Source: an uncultured Prevotellaceae bacterium
GTDB lineage: Bacteria; Bacteroidota; Bacteroidia; Bacteroidales; Bacteroidaceae
Length of the DNA: 64,000 nucleotides
NCBI GenBank assembly: GCA_900318685.1
Contig: ONLL01000001.1
Location: 152,047-216,046, forward strand
Direction of reading: 5' to 3'
Shown here in pieces: positions 45,708-54,801 of the stretch; the stretch's first letter is position 1; the number at the start of each line of letters is the position of its first letter. A model generated the notes under the pieces. That model saw only the letters and a list, made by a program, of their open reading frames with translations, was not told the origin of the DNA and ran no database searches. A program made the position numbers and the translations under genes.

Positions 45708-48239
45708 TTATTTGTCAACCTTCACCCGCATGATCGTATAGGACATGGGGGCAAACTCATAGTCGAACTGCTTTCCGAACTTACCGAAGAGAGTGGCGTG
45801 CGGAGCAAGCTTCGTGGGCTGCTCGAAGGAGTTCTCGTCCTGCGGATTGCCGCTGAGGGTGATGACACGACCTGTGGGCATGACGGTCTTGGCACCGTCG
45901 ATGGCGAACGAGCGGCGGTAGGGCTGCTCTGTGCCGTTGACCACCTTGATCACAAGTTCGGAGGTCTGCTCGTCGTAGCCTGTCTGACAGAAGTGGCGGG
46001 TCAGGGAAGCGGGCTTGGCGGAGAGGATTTCACGACCGTCCATAAAGAGGGTGACCAGCTGGGGAGTGACGACGATCTTCACATCGTACCACTTGTTGTT
46101 CTCTACCGTCTGAGGCACTTGTCGGCCCAGCACATCATTAGTGCGGCCCCGGCGAATGGGCTGGATAGCCGAGGTGCGGTTGTTCCATCCGGCAATGTTG
46201 ACGGCATAGCCATTGCGCCCGCCGGCATCCATGCCATAATAGATGAAGAATCCCTCCATGCCACCAGTCTTCCGGGCCTGAAGCTCAAGGGTGTAGTCGT
46301 TGCTGCTGAACGATGGAAGCAGCGAGAGGGTGAGCTGCTCGTTGCTGGTCTGGGCAAGCACGTCGCCAGTCGCCGTCCATTCGCCCCGCTGTCGCTGGAA
46401 CTGAGAAGGCTGGTAGGTCTTCGTCTGCCCGTCGGCAGTAGTCACCTTGACATTGCGATACTCACATTGAGTGGCATAGCTGCCCAGTCCGATGGTGCCG
46501 GCAGCGAAGGGCGTGGTCTCGCCTGCGGTAGAAGGCTCGCTGACGAAGACATTATAGGTGGGACGATTCTCGGCCGACATCTGCTGCACGTAGTAGGAGG
46601 CACGTCCATAGACCTCCGAACTGTTGATATGAATAAGGTTCGTAGGCCAGTCGCGGCGGTTCTCGTTCTCAAACAGCGGTGCATACGACGACATCTTCAC
46701 CACGTCGCTGTTGCGCTCCATACCCATGATGAATGCGGCCTCGCTGATGGCAGCCAGCAGGTTGCCGGCTCCCACGCCGCTGTTGCAGGCATACTCACCT
46801 ACATATATATTATGCGTGCGCGGTACGTCATCAAAGAGGTGGTTGTTGTTGAAGAAGAAATTGGGGTCGCGATACCAATGGGGATCAACCATATAGTCGC
46901 CCGGAATCTGCGCCAGCAGCGGGTCGGTGTGGCCTAGGGTGTTGATGAATATGATCTGCGGATATTCAGCCTTCAGCTTCTTGAAGATATAGTTGAAGTG
47001 AGTGACATACTCGGGCCCGACGTTCTCGTTGCCTATCTCCACATACTTGAGCGGGAAGGGCTTCGGATGTCCGGCATCGGCACGCATCTTGGCCCACTTG
47101 CTCTTCGAGGGGTCGGCCAGCGCATAGTCGATGGCATCGCGGAAATCCTGGACGACGGCATCCATATCCTCCGTACTGCTCACGTAGTCGCCATTGCGCA
47201 CCGAGCACGACATTCCGGCATTGTTTACGAACATAGCATCCATGCCCAAGTCCTCGCAGAACTGCAGGAACTCATGGTAGCCCATGCCCCAAGAAGCTCG
47301 ATATCCCCAGACGTCCCATTCGCCGCGACGGGTCATAGGATCGCCTAGCGTCTCCTTCCACTTCACACGGTTCTCGTAGGTGGCACCCTCGACGATGCAA
47401 CCGCCCGGCCAGCGCATGAACTTCGGATGAAGATCAACGAGCATCTGAGCCACATCGGCACGCTGACCGTTCTTCCTGCCTTTGAAGGTGTTCTGAGGGA
47501 AGAGCGACACATAGTCGATGAGCACCGTGCCTGTCTTGTCGAACTCCAGCGACAGCTCGCCTTTCGAAGTAGAGCCCTCGGCCGTGAGGGTGGCAGTCAG
47601 CTCCGTCCAGTCATTCATTTGCTGGCTGGCAAAAGTAGTCTCGCCCAGCGACTGGCCAGTATTGCCATCACGAAGGCGGGCAGTAACTGTGCCCTTATAG
47701 TTGGCGCTCTTCACATAGAAACGCAGGTCGTACTGCTCACCTTGTCTGAGCCCCATGCCCCAGTAGCCAGTATTCGTCAGCAGGGCTCGTCCGTCCTTCT
47801 GCACCTTGGTGATAGTGAGCTGCATAGCATGTGGCGTATTCTGATGAAGGGGCTGCGGGGCTTCAATCACCTCACCCTTCACGCTGCTCTTCACGCCGTC
47901 TACACGCCAACCCGTCATGGTCTTCTCCTCCATGTTCCAAGGGATATTCCAATGGCGGATGTTGCGATGCTCGTAGTTGGGCGATTCCACGGCCCAGGCC
48001 CTGCCGTCACGATAGGTCATGCTGGAGGGGAGCACCTGCTCCTCGAAACCACGGTTTTGAACTAGCTCGGCATAGAGGCCACCGTCGCCGGCATGACTGA
48101 TTTCTTCAAAGAAGATTCCATAGAGATTGGGCGACACGACGGCTCCCTTCTGGCCAAGGTCGATACGAATGGGCTCCGACTGTGCTGACACATAGGAGGC
48201 ACAGGAAAGGAGGAGCGTTGCAGTTAATAGTTTTTTCAT
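45708..48239 (-). CDS. Alpha-L-arabinofuranosidase GH51 with LamG-like insertion
   Basis: 843 residues with a signal peptide (MKKLLTATLLLSCASYVSAQ). It has the N-terminal GH51 marks (LYGIFFEEISHAGDGGLYAEL), acid/base E405 in IGNEN and nucleophile E482 in VGEYACN. It is 150 residues longer than the GH51 at 876-2951. The extra part (about 570-720) is a lectin-like jelly-roll (LELQARKTGGMEGFFIYYGM, WYDVKIVVTPQLVTLFMDGR) inserted before the C-terminal beta-domain. It removes arabinose from arabinogalactan so that GH2 and GH53 can attack the backbone. First gene of the operon, with its own promoter. Confidence 0.93.
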   Translation of the reverse strand: MKKLLTATLLLSCASYVSAQSEPIRIDLGQKGAVVSPNLYGIFFEEISHAGDGGLYAELVQNRGFEEQVLPSSMTYRDGRAWAVESPNYEHRNIRHWNIPWNMEEKTMTGWRVDGVKSSVKGEVIEAPQPLHQNTPHAMQLTITKVQKDGRALLTNTGYWGMGLRQGEQYDLRFYVKSANYKGTVTARLRDGNTGQSLGETTFASQQMNDWTELTATLTAEGSTSKGELSLEFDKTGTVLIDYVSLFPQNTFKGRKNGQRADVAQMLVDLHPKFMRWPGGCIVEGATYENRVKWKETLGDPMTRRGEWDVWGYRASWGMGYHEFLQFCEDLGMDAMFVNNAGMSCSVRNGDYVSSTEDMDAVVQDFRDAIDYALADPSKSKWAKMRADAGHPKPFPLKYVEIGNENVGPEYVTHFNYIFKKLKAEYPQIIFINTLGHTDPLLAQIPGDYMVDPHWYRDPNFFFNNNHLFDDVPRTHNIYVGEYACNSGVGAGNLLAAISEAAFIMGMERNSDVVKMSSYAPLFENENRRDWPTNLIHINSSEVYGRASYYVQQMSAENRPTYNVFVSEPSTAGETTPFAAGTIGLGSYATQCEYRNVKVTTADGQTKTYQPSQFQRQRGEWTATGDVLAQTSNEQLTLSLLPSFSSNDYTLELQARKTGGMEGFFIYYGMDAGGRNGYAVNIAGWNNRTSAIQPIRRGRTNDVLGRQVPQTVENNKWYDVKIVVTPQLVTLFMDGREILSAKPASLTRHFCQTGYDEQTSELVIKVVNGTEQPYRRSFAIDGAKTVMPTGRVITLSGNPQDENSFEQPTKLAPHATLFGKFGKQFDYEFAPMSYTIMRVKVDK

Positions 48240-48294
48240 TTGATATGTTTTATGAATTAGTTAATTGCTGATAGTCTGTTTCTGATACTCGTTT

Positions 48295-48303
48295 GCAAAG
48301 GTA
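48295..48303 (-). promoter_or_regulatory. Candidate -7 box of the arabinogalactan operon
   Basis: TACCTTTGC on the minus strand, 55 bp before the GH51 start. It faces away from the nitroreductase promoter in a 207 bp divergent region. Confidence 0.6.
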
Positions 48304-48418
48304 CGGAAAAAATACGGAAACACCAAAAGATACACATCATTTTGATACATAGCGACCAGCCATCGTGCAATTTGGGATAAAAGTACAAAAAATATTTGGT
48401 GTTTACCACACTTTTTCG

Positions 48419-48427
48419 TACCTTTGC
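48419..48427 (+). promoter_or_regulatory. Promoter of the nitroreductase-YicC-gmk-nadD operon
   Basis: A TACCTTTGC -7 box has TTTG at 48395-48398, 20 bp upstream, as a -33 element. It is 19 bp before the chosen ATG at 48447. Confidence 0.65.
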
Positions 48428-48446
48428 GCAAAATAAATCAATCAAG

Positions 48447-49037
48447 ATGAAAAAGCTACTGATCATTATGGCACTGATGTTTCTCATGGGAGCTGGTGCC
48501 GTAGAGGCACAAAACAGTGTCATCGACAACATCATGACGCGTACGTCGATACGCAAGTTCAAACCACAGGCCGTAGAGGATGCCAAGATTGAGACCATGC
48601 TACGCGCCGCTATGGCAGCACCGACAGCAGTAAACAAGCAGCCCTGGCACTTCGTCGTGGTCACCGACAAGAAAGTGCTCGACGAGCTGGCCGGCAAGGG
48701 ACGTGGAGGCGACATGCTGCGCAACGCACCGCTGGCCATCGTCGTCTGCGGCAACCTGGAAAAAGCACTTGATGGCGATGCCGAAGAGTTCTGGGTGCAG
48801 GATGTCTCGGCAGCTACGGAGAACCTGCTGCTGGCCGCCCACAGTCTGGGACTGGGAGCTGTGTGGACAGGCCTCTACCCTATCATCGAGCGAGCCGGAC
48901 ATGTGAACTCTGTGCTGGGCATGCCCGAATATATCATGCCGTTGTGCACCGTCATCATCGGATACCCTGACGAGCAGCCCACACCAAAGAACAAGTGGAA
49001 TCCAGAGAATGTGTCGTATAATAAATTTGGTAAATAG
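48447..49037 (+). CDS. Nitroreductase family protein with an export signal
   Basis: 196 residues from ATG 48447, placed downstream of the promoter; an upstream ATG at 48396 lies before the -7 box and is rejected. The nitroreductase pattern is present: I-M-T-R-T-S-I-R-K-F-K, then A-A-M-A-A-P-T-A-V-N-K-Q-P-W-H-F and S-L-G-L-G-A-V-W-T-G-L. The family are FMN-dependent, usually cytosolic NAD(P)H oxidoreductases. Here residues 1-23 form a convincing signal peptide (KKLLIIMALMFLMGAGAVEAQ), so the protein is predicted periplasmic, which is unusual. It leads an operon with yicC, gmk and nadD. Confidence 0.83.
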   Translation: MKKLLIIMALMFLMGAGAVEAQNSVIDNIMTRTSIRKFKPQAVEDAKIETMLRAAMAAPTAVNKQPWHFVVVTDKKVLDELAGKGRGGDMLRNAPLAIVVCGNLEKALDGDAEEFWVQDVSAATENLLLAAHSLGLGAVWTGLYPIIERAGHVNSVLGMPEYIMPLCTVIIGYPDEQPTPKNKWNPENVSYNKFGK

Positions 49038-49040
49038 AAA

Positions 49041-49916
49041 ATGATACAGTCAATGACTGGCTACGGCAAAGCCGTCGTAGCCTATAAAAACAAGAAGATA
49101 CACGCTGAACTGAAGTCGCTCAACTCCAAGCAGCTCGACCTCATGACTCGCATAGCCCCTCTCTATCGTGAGAAGGAAATGGAAATACGGCAGACAATTG
49201 CCAAAGTCTTGGAACGCGGAAAAGTGGACTTCGCCCTGTGGATAGAGCAGGCTGAGGGCCTGGAGCCAACCCCTGTGAACGGAGCTCTGATGGAAAACTA
49301 CTACCGCCAGCTGAAGAACATCTCCCAGAAAACGGGCATCCCCGAGCCACAGGACTGGATGTACACCCTCACACGCATGCCTGACGTGCTGACGAAGACC
49401 GACATCGAGGAGCTCAGCGACGAGGAATGGGCTGCCGCCCACAAAGCCGTTGAAGGGGCTGTGAAGGCGCTGGTAGACTTCCGCATGCAGGAAGGAGCTG
49501 CCTTGGAAAAGAAGTTCACCGAGAAGATCGACAACATCGAACGTCTGCTCGCTGAGATTGAGCCCTACGAAAAACAGCGTGTGGAGAAGATACGCCAGCG
49601 CATCGTCGACGGACTGATGCAGATTCCCGGAGTGGAATATGACAAGAACCGACTGGAGCAGGAGCTCATCTACTACATCGAGAAGCTCGACATCAGCGAG
49701 GAGAAGCAGCGCCTGACCAACCATCTGAAGTATTTCCGCGAGACGATGGCCAACGGCCAAGGGCAAGGGAAGAAGCTTGGATTCATAGCTCAAGAGATGG
49801 GTCGCGAGATCAACACTACCGGCTCGAAGTCGAACCAGGCCGAGATGCAGAATCTCGTCGTTCAGATGAAGGATGAGCTGGAGCAGATCAAGGAGCAAGT
49901 ATTAAATGTATTGTAA
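49041..49916 (+). CDS. yicC: YicC family endoribonuclease
   Basis: 291 residues. Start QSMTGYGKAVV and the C-terminal ETMANGQGQGKKLGFIAQEMGREINTTGSKSN are characteristic of YicC, a metal-dependent endoribonuclease acting in RNA turnover. No signal peptide. It is the usual neighbour of gmk, whose start lies one base after the yicC stop. Confidence 0.93.
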   Translation: MIQSMTGYGKAVVAYKNKKIHAELKSLNSKQLDLMTRIAPLYREKEMEIRQTIAKVLERGKVDFALWIEQAEGLEPTPVNGALMENYYRQLKNISQKTGIPEPQDWMYTLTRMPDVLTKTDIEELSDEEWAAAHKAVEGAVKALVDFRMQEGAALEKKFTEKIDNIERLLAEIEPYEKQRVEKIRQRIVDGLMQIPGVEYDKNRLEQELIYYIEKLDISEEKQRLTNHLKYFRETMANGQGQGKKLGFIAQEMGREINTTGSKSNQAEMQNLVVQMKDELEQIKEQVLNVL

Positions 49917-49917
49917 T

Positions 49918-50493
49918 ATGGCTAGACTTTTAATAGTGTCGGCACCTAGCGGCAGCGGGAAATCGACCATCGTCAATTGGCTGATGAAGGAGCACCCAGA
50001 GCTGAACCTCTACTTCTCTATTTCGTGCACATCCCGAGCTCCCCGAGGCACCGAGCAGCACGGAGTCGAGTATTTCTTCCTGTCGCCAGAAGAGTTTCGC
50101 CAACGGATTGAGAACGATGAATTCCTGGAATATGAGGAGGTATACGAGAACCGTTTCTACGGCACGTTGAAAGCACAGGTAGAACGTCAGCTGGAGGAAG
50201 GGCAGAACGTGGTGTTCGACGTCGACGTGAAAGGCGGCATCAACATCAAGCACCACTACGGCGATCGGGCCATGAGCCTCTTCATACAGCCGCCCTCCGT
50301 CGAGGAGCTGCGCCGGCGACTGGAAGGGCGAGGCACCGACACCCCGGAAGCCATTGAAAATCGCTTGGCAAAGGCAGAATACGAAATGTCCTTCGCTCCG
50401 CAGTTCGACCACATCGTGATCAACGACGACCTCGACATTGCCAAACAGGAGACCCTGCAGCTGGTGAGCACCTTCCTCTCACAAGAGTTATGA
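49918..50493 (+). CDS. gmk: Guanylate kinase
   Basis: 191 residues from MARLLIVSAPSGSGKST, with the P-loop S11-G-S-G-K-S. The GMP-binding segment (SCTSRAPRGTEQHGVEYFF) and FDVDVKGGINI are typical. It phosphorylates GMP to GDP with ATP. The start four codons after an alternative ATG (MYCNMARLL) is chosen because of yicC spacing and homologue length. Confidence 0.96.
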   Translation: MARLLIVSAPSGSGKSTIVNWLMKEHPELNLYFSISCTSRAPRGTEQHGVEYFFLSPEEFRQRIENDEFLEYEEVYENRFYGTLKAQVERQLEEGQNVVFDVDVKGGINIKHHYGDRAMSLFIQPPSVEELRRRLEGRGTDTPEAIENRLAKAEYEMSFAPQFDHIVINDDLDIAKQETLQLVSTFLSQEL

Positions 50494-51068
50494 GAATAGG
50501 AATCTTCGGAGGGTCGTTCAATCCCATTCACGTGGGACATATCTCCCTTGCCAGGCAGCTCAGACGGATTGCCGGGCTGGATGAGGTGTGGCTGATGGTG
50601 TCGCCCCAGAATCCGCTAAAACAGGGCAGCACCGACCTGCTCAACGATCAGCTGCGCTATCAAATGGCTCGGCTGGCCCTGCACGGCGAGGAAGGCATCG
50701 TGGCCTGCAACTACGAACTACACCTGCCCAAGCCCAGCTACACCTGGAACACCCTGCAGCACCTGCACCAAGACTTTCCGCAGCACACATTTCTATTATT
50801 AATAGGAGGCGACAACTGGGCACTCTTCCCACGCTGGTATAAGGCCCAAGAGATCATGGACGGACACGACATCATCGTCTACCCCCGACGAGGCTGCCAG
50901 ATTGACCGCGCAGCCCTCCCCCCTCGTGTAACAATCGCCGATACTGAACTGCTCGACATTAGCAGCACCGACATCCGTCAGGGCATCAAACAAGGAAGTA
51001 ACATCAGCCGCATGGTGCCTTCCGTCATCATACCGCTTGTAAGCAAGCTCTACTCCGACTGCGAGTAG
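50490..51068 (+). CDS. nadD: Nicotinate-nucleotide adenylyltransferase
   Basis: 192 residues. The nucleotidyltransferase loop GIFGGSFNPIHVGH and the C-terminal ISSTDIRQGI (the S/T-x-x-R motif) identify NadD. It makes nicotinic acid adenine dinucleotide from nicotinate mononucleotide and ATP. It overlaps gmk by four bases (ATGA), so is translationally coupled. Its stop is six bases from the convergent acyltransferase stop. Confidence 0.96.
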   Translation: MRIGIFGGSFNPIHVGHISLARQLRRIAGLDEVWLMVSPQNPLKQGSTDLLNDQLRYQMARLALHGEEGIVACNYELHLPKPSYTWNTLQHLHQDFPQHTFLLLIGGDNWALFPRWYKAQEIMDGHDIIVYPRRGCQIDRAALPPRVTIADTELLDISSTDIRQGIKQGSNISRMVPSVIIPLVSKLYSDCE

Positions 51069-51074
51069 ACGCCA

Positions 51075-52085
51075 TCACTCAGCAGATTGAGGACGTGCTA
51101 TGAGTTTCCATAGCAAAAGCCTCAATTTGTCGATCATGATACTGCCGAAGAAGACGGCAGCTATAAACAAGGCGGCGTAGAGAATAAACGTAAAACGTGA
51201 CTCACCATAGAACCAGCTTCTTATTTGACCGTCGTAGTAATGACCAATAAAACTGCTGCTGTGAGTGAGATAGACAGACAGGGCAGAGATAGCCAGCCAG
51301 TTCACCACCCGACTACGCAGAGTCAACTTGCTGAAGAACAGCAACAGATACATGGCGCCAAGCACCACAAAAGGACAGGTGTAGAAATAAAGCATGCCAC
51401 CCAAGTTATAGTGGCGCAAGATAAAGACTGCCACAGTCAGGAAAGCAACCACACCTAGATAGATGGCCAAATCAGCAGTCCGACTAAACTGCGTGAACCA
51501 AGGCTGATACACCCTCATATAGCGTGCCAGCAGATAGATGCTTATGAACCAAGGCAGGGAGTAACCCGCCCTCAACCATTCTGTACCCTCAAATAGCCAT
51601 CCAAATACAAACATGAAACCAAAGATGGCTAGCAGCACCTGCTCGAACTGTCGTCGTGTGGCATGTTCCACAAAGGCATTGAGCACCGGGGCCAACAGAT
51701 AGAGCCCGATATAGACCTTAACAAACCAATAAGCATTGGCATCAAGAAGGAACAAAGTGAGAATGGACTTCGGAGGCAGCTGACCACTGACAGCATACTC
51801 TACGCCCAGACATAGCAGACCAAAGAACAACAACTGGAACAGCAATTCCATGAACCGATTCAAGCGTGGGCGTATGCCATACCATCCGGAGAGCATCACG
51901 AACACATTGACACCTACGATAGAAAAGCCCTCAGTGAGGAACTGCAGGAAAGCTGACGACGGGTTTGCTGCTATCATCGCCGCATCCGGCTTGGGCAAAG
52001 CACGGAAGTTGGCATGCACCACCATGATGAGAAGCATAGCCACCAGACGGAGCAGCTCCATATTGCTGTCGCGAGTCTTCTTCAT
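51075..52085 (-). CDS. Acyltransferase 3 family membrane protein
   Basis: 336 residues with about ten hydrophobic helices. N-terminal N-M-E-L-L-R-L-V-A-M-L-L-I-M-V-V-H-A-N matches the acyltransferase 3 start, whose His is thought to be catalytic. The family O-acetylates or otherwise acylates exported glycans. It is the last gene of the surface-polymer cluster and overlaps the flippase gene by four bases. Confidence 0.85.
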   Translation of the reverse strand: MKKTRDSNMELLRLVAMLLIMVVHANFRALPKPDAAMIAANPSSAFLQFLTEGFSIVGVNVFVMLSGWYGIRPRLNRFMELLFQLLFFGLLCLGVEYAVSGQLPPKSILTLFLLDANAYWFVKVYIGLYLLAPVLNAFVEHATRRQFEQVLLAIFGFMFVFGWLFEGTEWLRAGYSLPWFISIYLLARYMRVYQPWFTQFSRTADLAIYLGVVAFLTVAVFILRHYNLGGMLYFYTCPFVVLGAMYLLLFFSKLTLRSRVVNWLAISALSVYLTHSSSFIGHYYDGQIRSWFYGESRFTFILYAALFIAAVFFGSIMIDKLRLLLWKLIARPQSAE

Positions 52086-53521
52086 TCTATTTTCTTCTTT
52101 GTAATAAACATGACGGCCTCACGGAAGATGGTAGACCCCAGCAGCCATAGTGCCGCACAATAGAGGACAAACACCATCAGCACCTTCACCGCAATGCTCA
52201 GATACATATTCTCAATGGATGCGGTGACCAAGTAAGTTGCATAGACGATGCCTGCAGAAAGGAGGGCATAAGGAGCTATGTCCTTCACAGCTTCCTTGAG
52301 GGAGAGCCCTATCTCACCATGCGCAAAATAGAACCACACCCCTACCCACAGGATATTAATAGCGACAAAGCCCTGCACCATGCGGCCTATGCCATAGGGC
52401 ACGCAGAAACCCACACAAAGCAGCTGGGCCGCACATAGTCCAATGGTGCACCACATATATGTGGACGAGCGGCCACGACTGATGAGCAGATGCGAGAAGA
52501 GGTAAGAGATGGGCATAACCGCTCCAGCCAGACAGATGACTCTCAGGATATGGGCACTGGTGAGCCACTTCTCCGTAATCAGGATAACAATAAACTCTTC
52601 CGACACCAAAGCCAGACAAAGCATGGCAGGAAAGCTGACGAAAGCCGTGAAGCGCAGCAACTTGCGGAACACGTGTTTCTGTCGCTCCGGCTCGCCTTCA
52701 GTCTTTGTCAGCACTGGTTGAGCAATAGAATAGAGCATGTTCGTGATGAGCGAGTGGCCCATCGTGTTCCACTTGTTGGCCTGAGTGAAGTCACCCACGT
52801 CGCGAGCCTGGTAATGCTTACCCAGCAATACCGAGAGATAGTTGGTATTGACAGCTGTGACAATGTTCGTCACGATGAGTTTGCTGCTGAAGCCGATAAT
52901 CTCGCGGATGGGGCGCAAGTCGATGTTCAGCGTAGGCCGCCAGCCAGAATAATAGTAGTTCAGCACGCTGACGCTCAAGGTGAAAACGATGTTCTGAGTG
53001 GCCAATCCCCAGTAGGCATAACCCATATAGGCCATGATGATGCCCACCACCCCTGAGAGTGCCATCGACACCAAAGCGATGATACTGCTCTGGCGCACCA
53101 TCATATTTCTGAATATGTACGCACGAGGAGCAATGCTGAAACTGACAAACAGGAAACTGAGGAATGAATAGCGGGCCAATGCCGTCAGTCGAGGCTCGTC
53201 GTAGAAGCGGGAAATGAGAGGAGCCGTGATGAAGAAAAGCATGTAAAAGCAGACACTGGTGAGTATGCTCATCCAGAACACGGCATTATAGTCACGTTGT
53301 GTCACGTCCTTCTTCCTGTTCAAGGCAGCGATGAAGCCCCCTTCCTGCATGCAGGCAGCTACAGCCGAGAAGATGGCCAGCATGCCCACCATACCATAGT
53401 CCTCCTGCGAGAGCTTACGAGCCAGGATTACGCCAAAGGCCAGGCTCAACAGCTGTTGCAAGCCATTGCTAAAGCCCCCCCAAAGCAGCCCTTTTGCCGT
53501 TTTCTCCTTTAGTGATTCCAT
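52082..53521 (-). CDS. Wzx-type polysaccharide flippase (MOP superfamily)
   Basis: 479 residues with 12-14 predicted helices. The start KTAKGLLWGGFSNGLQQLLSLAFGVILARKLSQEDYGM is characteristic of MOP-family lipopolysaccharide/capsule exporters. It would flip a lipid-linked oligosaccharide across the inner membrane. Gene spacing is 11 bp from the transferase-like gene upstream and a four-base overlap with the acyltransferase gene. Confidence 0.9.
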   Translation of the reverse strand: MESLKEKTAKGLLWGGFSNGLQQLLSLAFGVILARKLSQEDYGMVGMLAIFSAVAACMQEGGFIAALNRKKDVTQRDYNAVFWMSILTSVCFYMLFFITAPLISRFYDEPRLTALARYSFLSFLFVSFSIAPRAYIFRNMMVRQSSIIALVSMALSGVVGIIMAYMGYAYWGLATQNIVFTLSVSVLNYYYSGWRPTLNIDLRPIREIIGFSSKLIVTNIVTAVNTNYLSVLLGKHYQARDVGDFTQANKWNTMGHSLITNMLYSIAQPVLTKTEGEPERQKHVFRKLLRFTAFVSFPAMLCLALVSEEFIVILITEKWLTSAHILRVICLAGAVMPISYLFSHLLISRGRSSTYMWCTIGLCAAQLLCVGFCVPYGIGRMVQGFVAINILWVGVWFYFAHGEIGLSLKEAVKDIAPYALLSAGIVYATYLVTASIENMYLSIAVKVLMVFVLYCAALWLLGSTIFREAVMFITKKKIE

Positions 53522-53532
53522 CGTCCAGACTC

Positions 53533-54801
53533 CTATTTTCCTAATGCAAAACTCTCTACGATGTCATCCATCACGTTCTGTGCCACACTCTTTCCTCCCG
53601 GCGGCAGCAGATAATCGTGGTAGAACTGCTCCCGCTGCAGGCGCAAAGGGTCGTTTCCGCCTAACACCACATCATCAATGAAATGACGGACGTCAGCTTC
53701 ATTCTGACCGAAATAGTGAAGGTCGTAAGCTTTATAGCCGAACTCACTAAGCGTTGAGTACACCGATTTCTTGTCGTGCGTTACGAACATCACGGGCTTC
53801 CGTGAGTAGTGATATTCCACAGCGAAAGAGCCGCTGTCATGAATCATAGCGTCACTCGTCATGAAGAGATCAACAAACTGTCCAGTCTCCAACTGTGTAT
53901 TCTCCATTGTTCGCCATTGCTCATAGTAGGCATCGGCGCGTTCCTTACCCCAGTCAGGATGTTGATAGAGCTGATTGAGCAAGGCCGGATGGGGCTTAAA
54001 GGCTATTTGAATGCGGTCAGCATACTCCTTAGCAAACTTCAACATCATATCTGCCAACCAAAGGAAGTTCCCACGTGGTGGAAAGGCCGAATTGGCAGGG
54101 ATAATGGAGAAATGCGGTGCCCATATCACGCGCTTGCGTTTCACTCCGTCGGCAACAGTCTTCCACACCTGCTCGTAATGGCCTTTCAGATAGTCGTCAG
54201 TATTGGCATAGCCCACAACCCTCACATTACGCCCATGATTGGTAGCCACTTTCTGCGCCTCCAGCAAATGCAAGCTAGTGGAATAATAGAGTCGCCACGC
54301 CATGTTATGGAAATGGAGATTATAGGATAGTTTTCCCGTTGACGACCAGAAACCGTAGGGCATATAACAGAGCAGCAGATCGTAGAAATGGCGACAGTCA
54401 TATTCCGGAATCAGCAGATATTCGTAAGGTTGCGTATAGAAGATGATGTCAGGACGCAGTTCCTTTCTGATGTCCACTGGTCCCTTCTTGGAATCAAAGT
54501 CAATATAGGGAATATTGCGCTCATCAAAGAACTTCCGAAGTCCCCGCAGATCGCTCTCCGCATCACGCACCATGCAAGGAGTGAGAACGACAGTAGGATT
54601 GAAGCGTTCATCGGCTACCATCAGCTCATAGATAGACTGATAGCGCCAGAGTGCAACATCCAGAGCCATGAACACTACGTTCAGTTGTTTCCGCCCCTTT
54701 AACTGCTCTTCGAGCCGCTTGTGCTGCCGCTCCACAGCCTTGTATTTCCAGCCGTGCAGCCAAAGATAGTGAATTGCTTTCCGAAGTATGCTCTTTTTCA
54801 T
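53533..54801 (-). CDS. CDP-glycerol glycerophosphotransferase-like (TagB/TagF-type) protein
   Basis: 422 residues without signal peptide. The C-terminal half carries the pattern of the CDP-glycerol glycerophosphotransferase family (RVIWAPHFSI, IAFKPHPALLNQL, SDAMIHDSGSFAVEYHYSRKPVMFV). Those enzymes transfer glycerol- or other polyol-phosphate from CDP to a glycan or polymer. Bacteroidetes homologues are found in capsule loci, and the donor may be another CDP-alcohol. It directly abuts the preceding gene and is followed by a flippase gene. Confidence 0.85.
   Translation of the reverse strand: MKKSILRKAIHYLWLHGWKYKAVERQHKRLEEQLKGRKQLNVVFMALDVALWRYQSIYELMVADERFNPTVVLTPCMVRDAESDLRGLRKFFDERNIPYIDFDSKKGPVDIRKELRPDIIFYTQPYEYLLIPEYDCRHFYDLLLCYMPYGFWSSTGKLSYNLHFHNMAWRLYYSTSLHLLEAQKVATNHGRNVRVVGYANTDDYLKGHYEQVWKTVADGVKRKRVIWAPHFSIIPANSAFPPRGNFLWLADMMLKFAKEYADRIQIAFKPHPALLNQLYQHPDWGKERADAYYEQWRTMENTQLETGQFVDLFMTSDAMIHDSGSFAVEYHYSRKPVMFVTHDKKSVYSTLSEFGYKAYDLHYFGQNEADVRHFIDDVVLGGNDPLRLQREQFYHDYLLPPGGKSVAQNVMDDIVESFALGK

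Noticed and set aside
48396-48446. Upstream ATG start for the nitroreductase gene
   Set aside because: It lies before the mapped promoter-like box at 48419-48427 and gives residues without a signal-peptide pattern.
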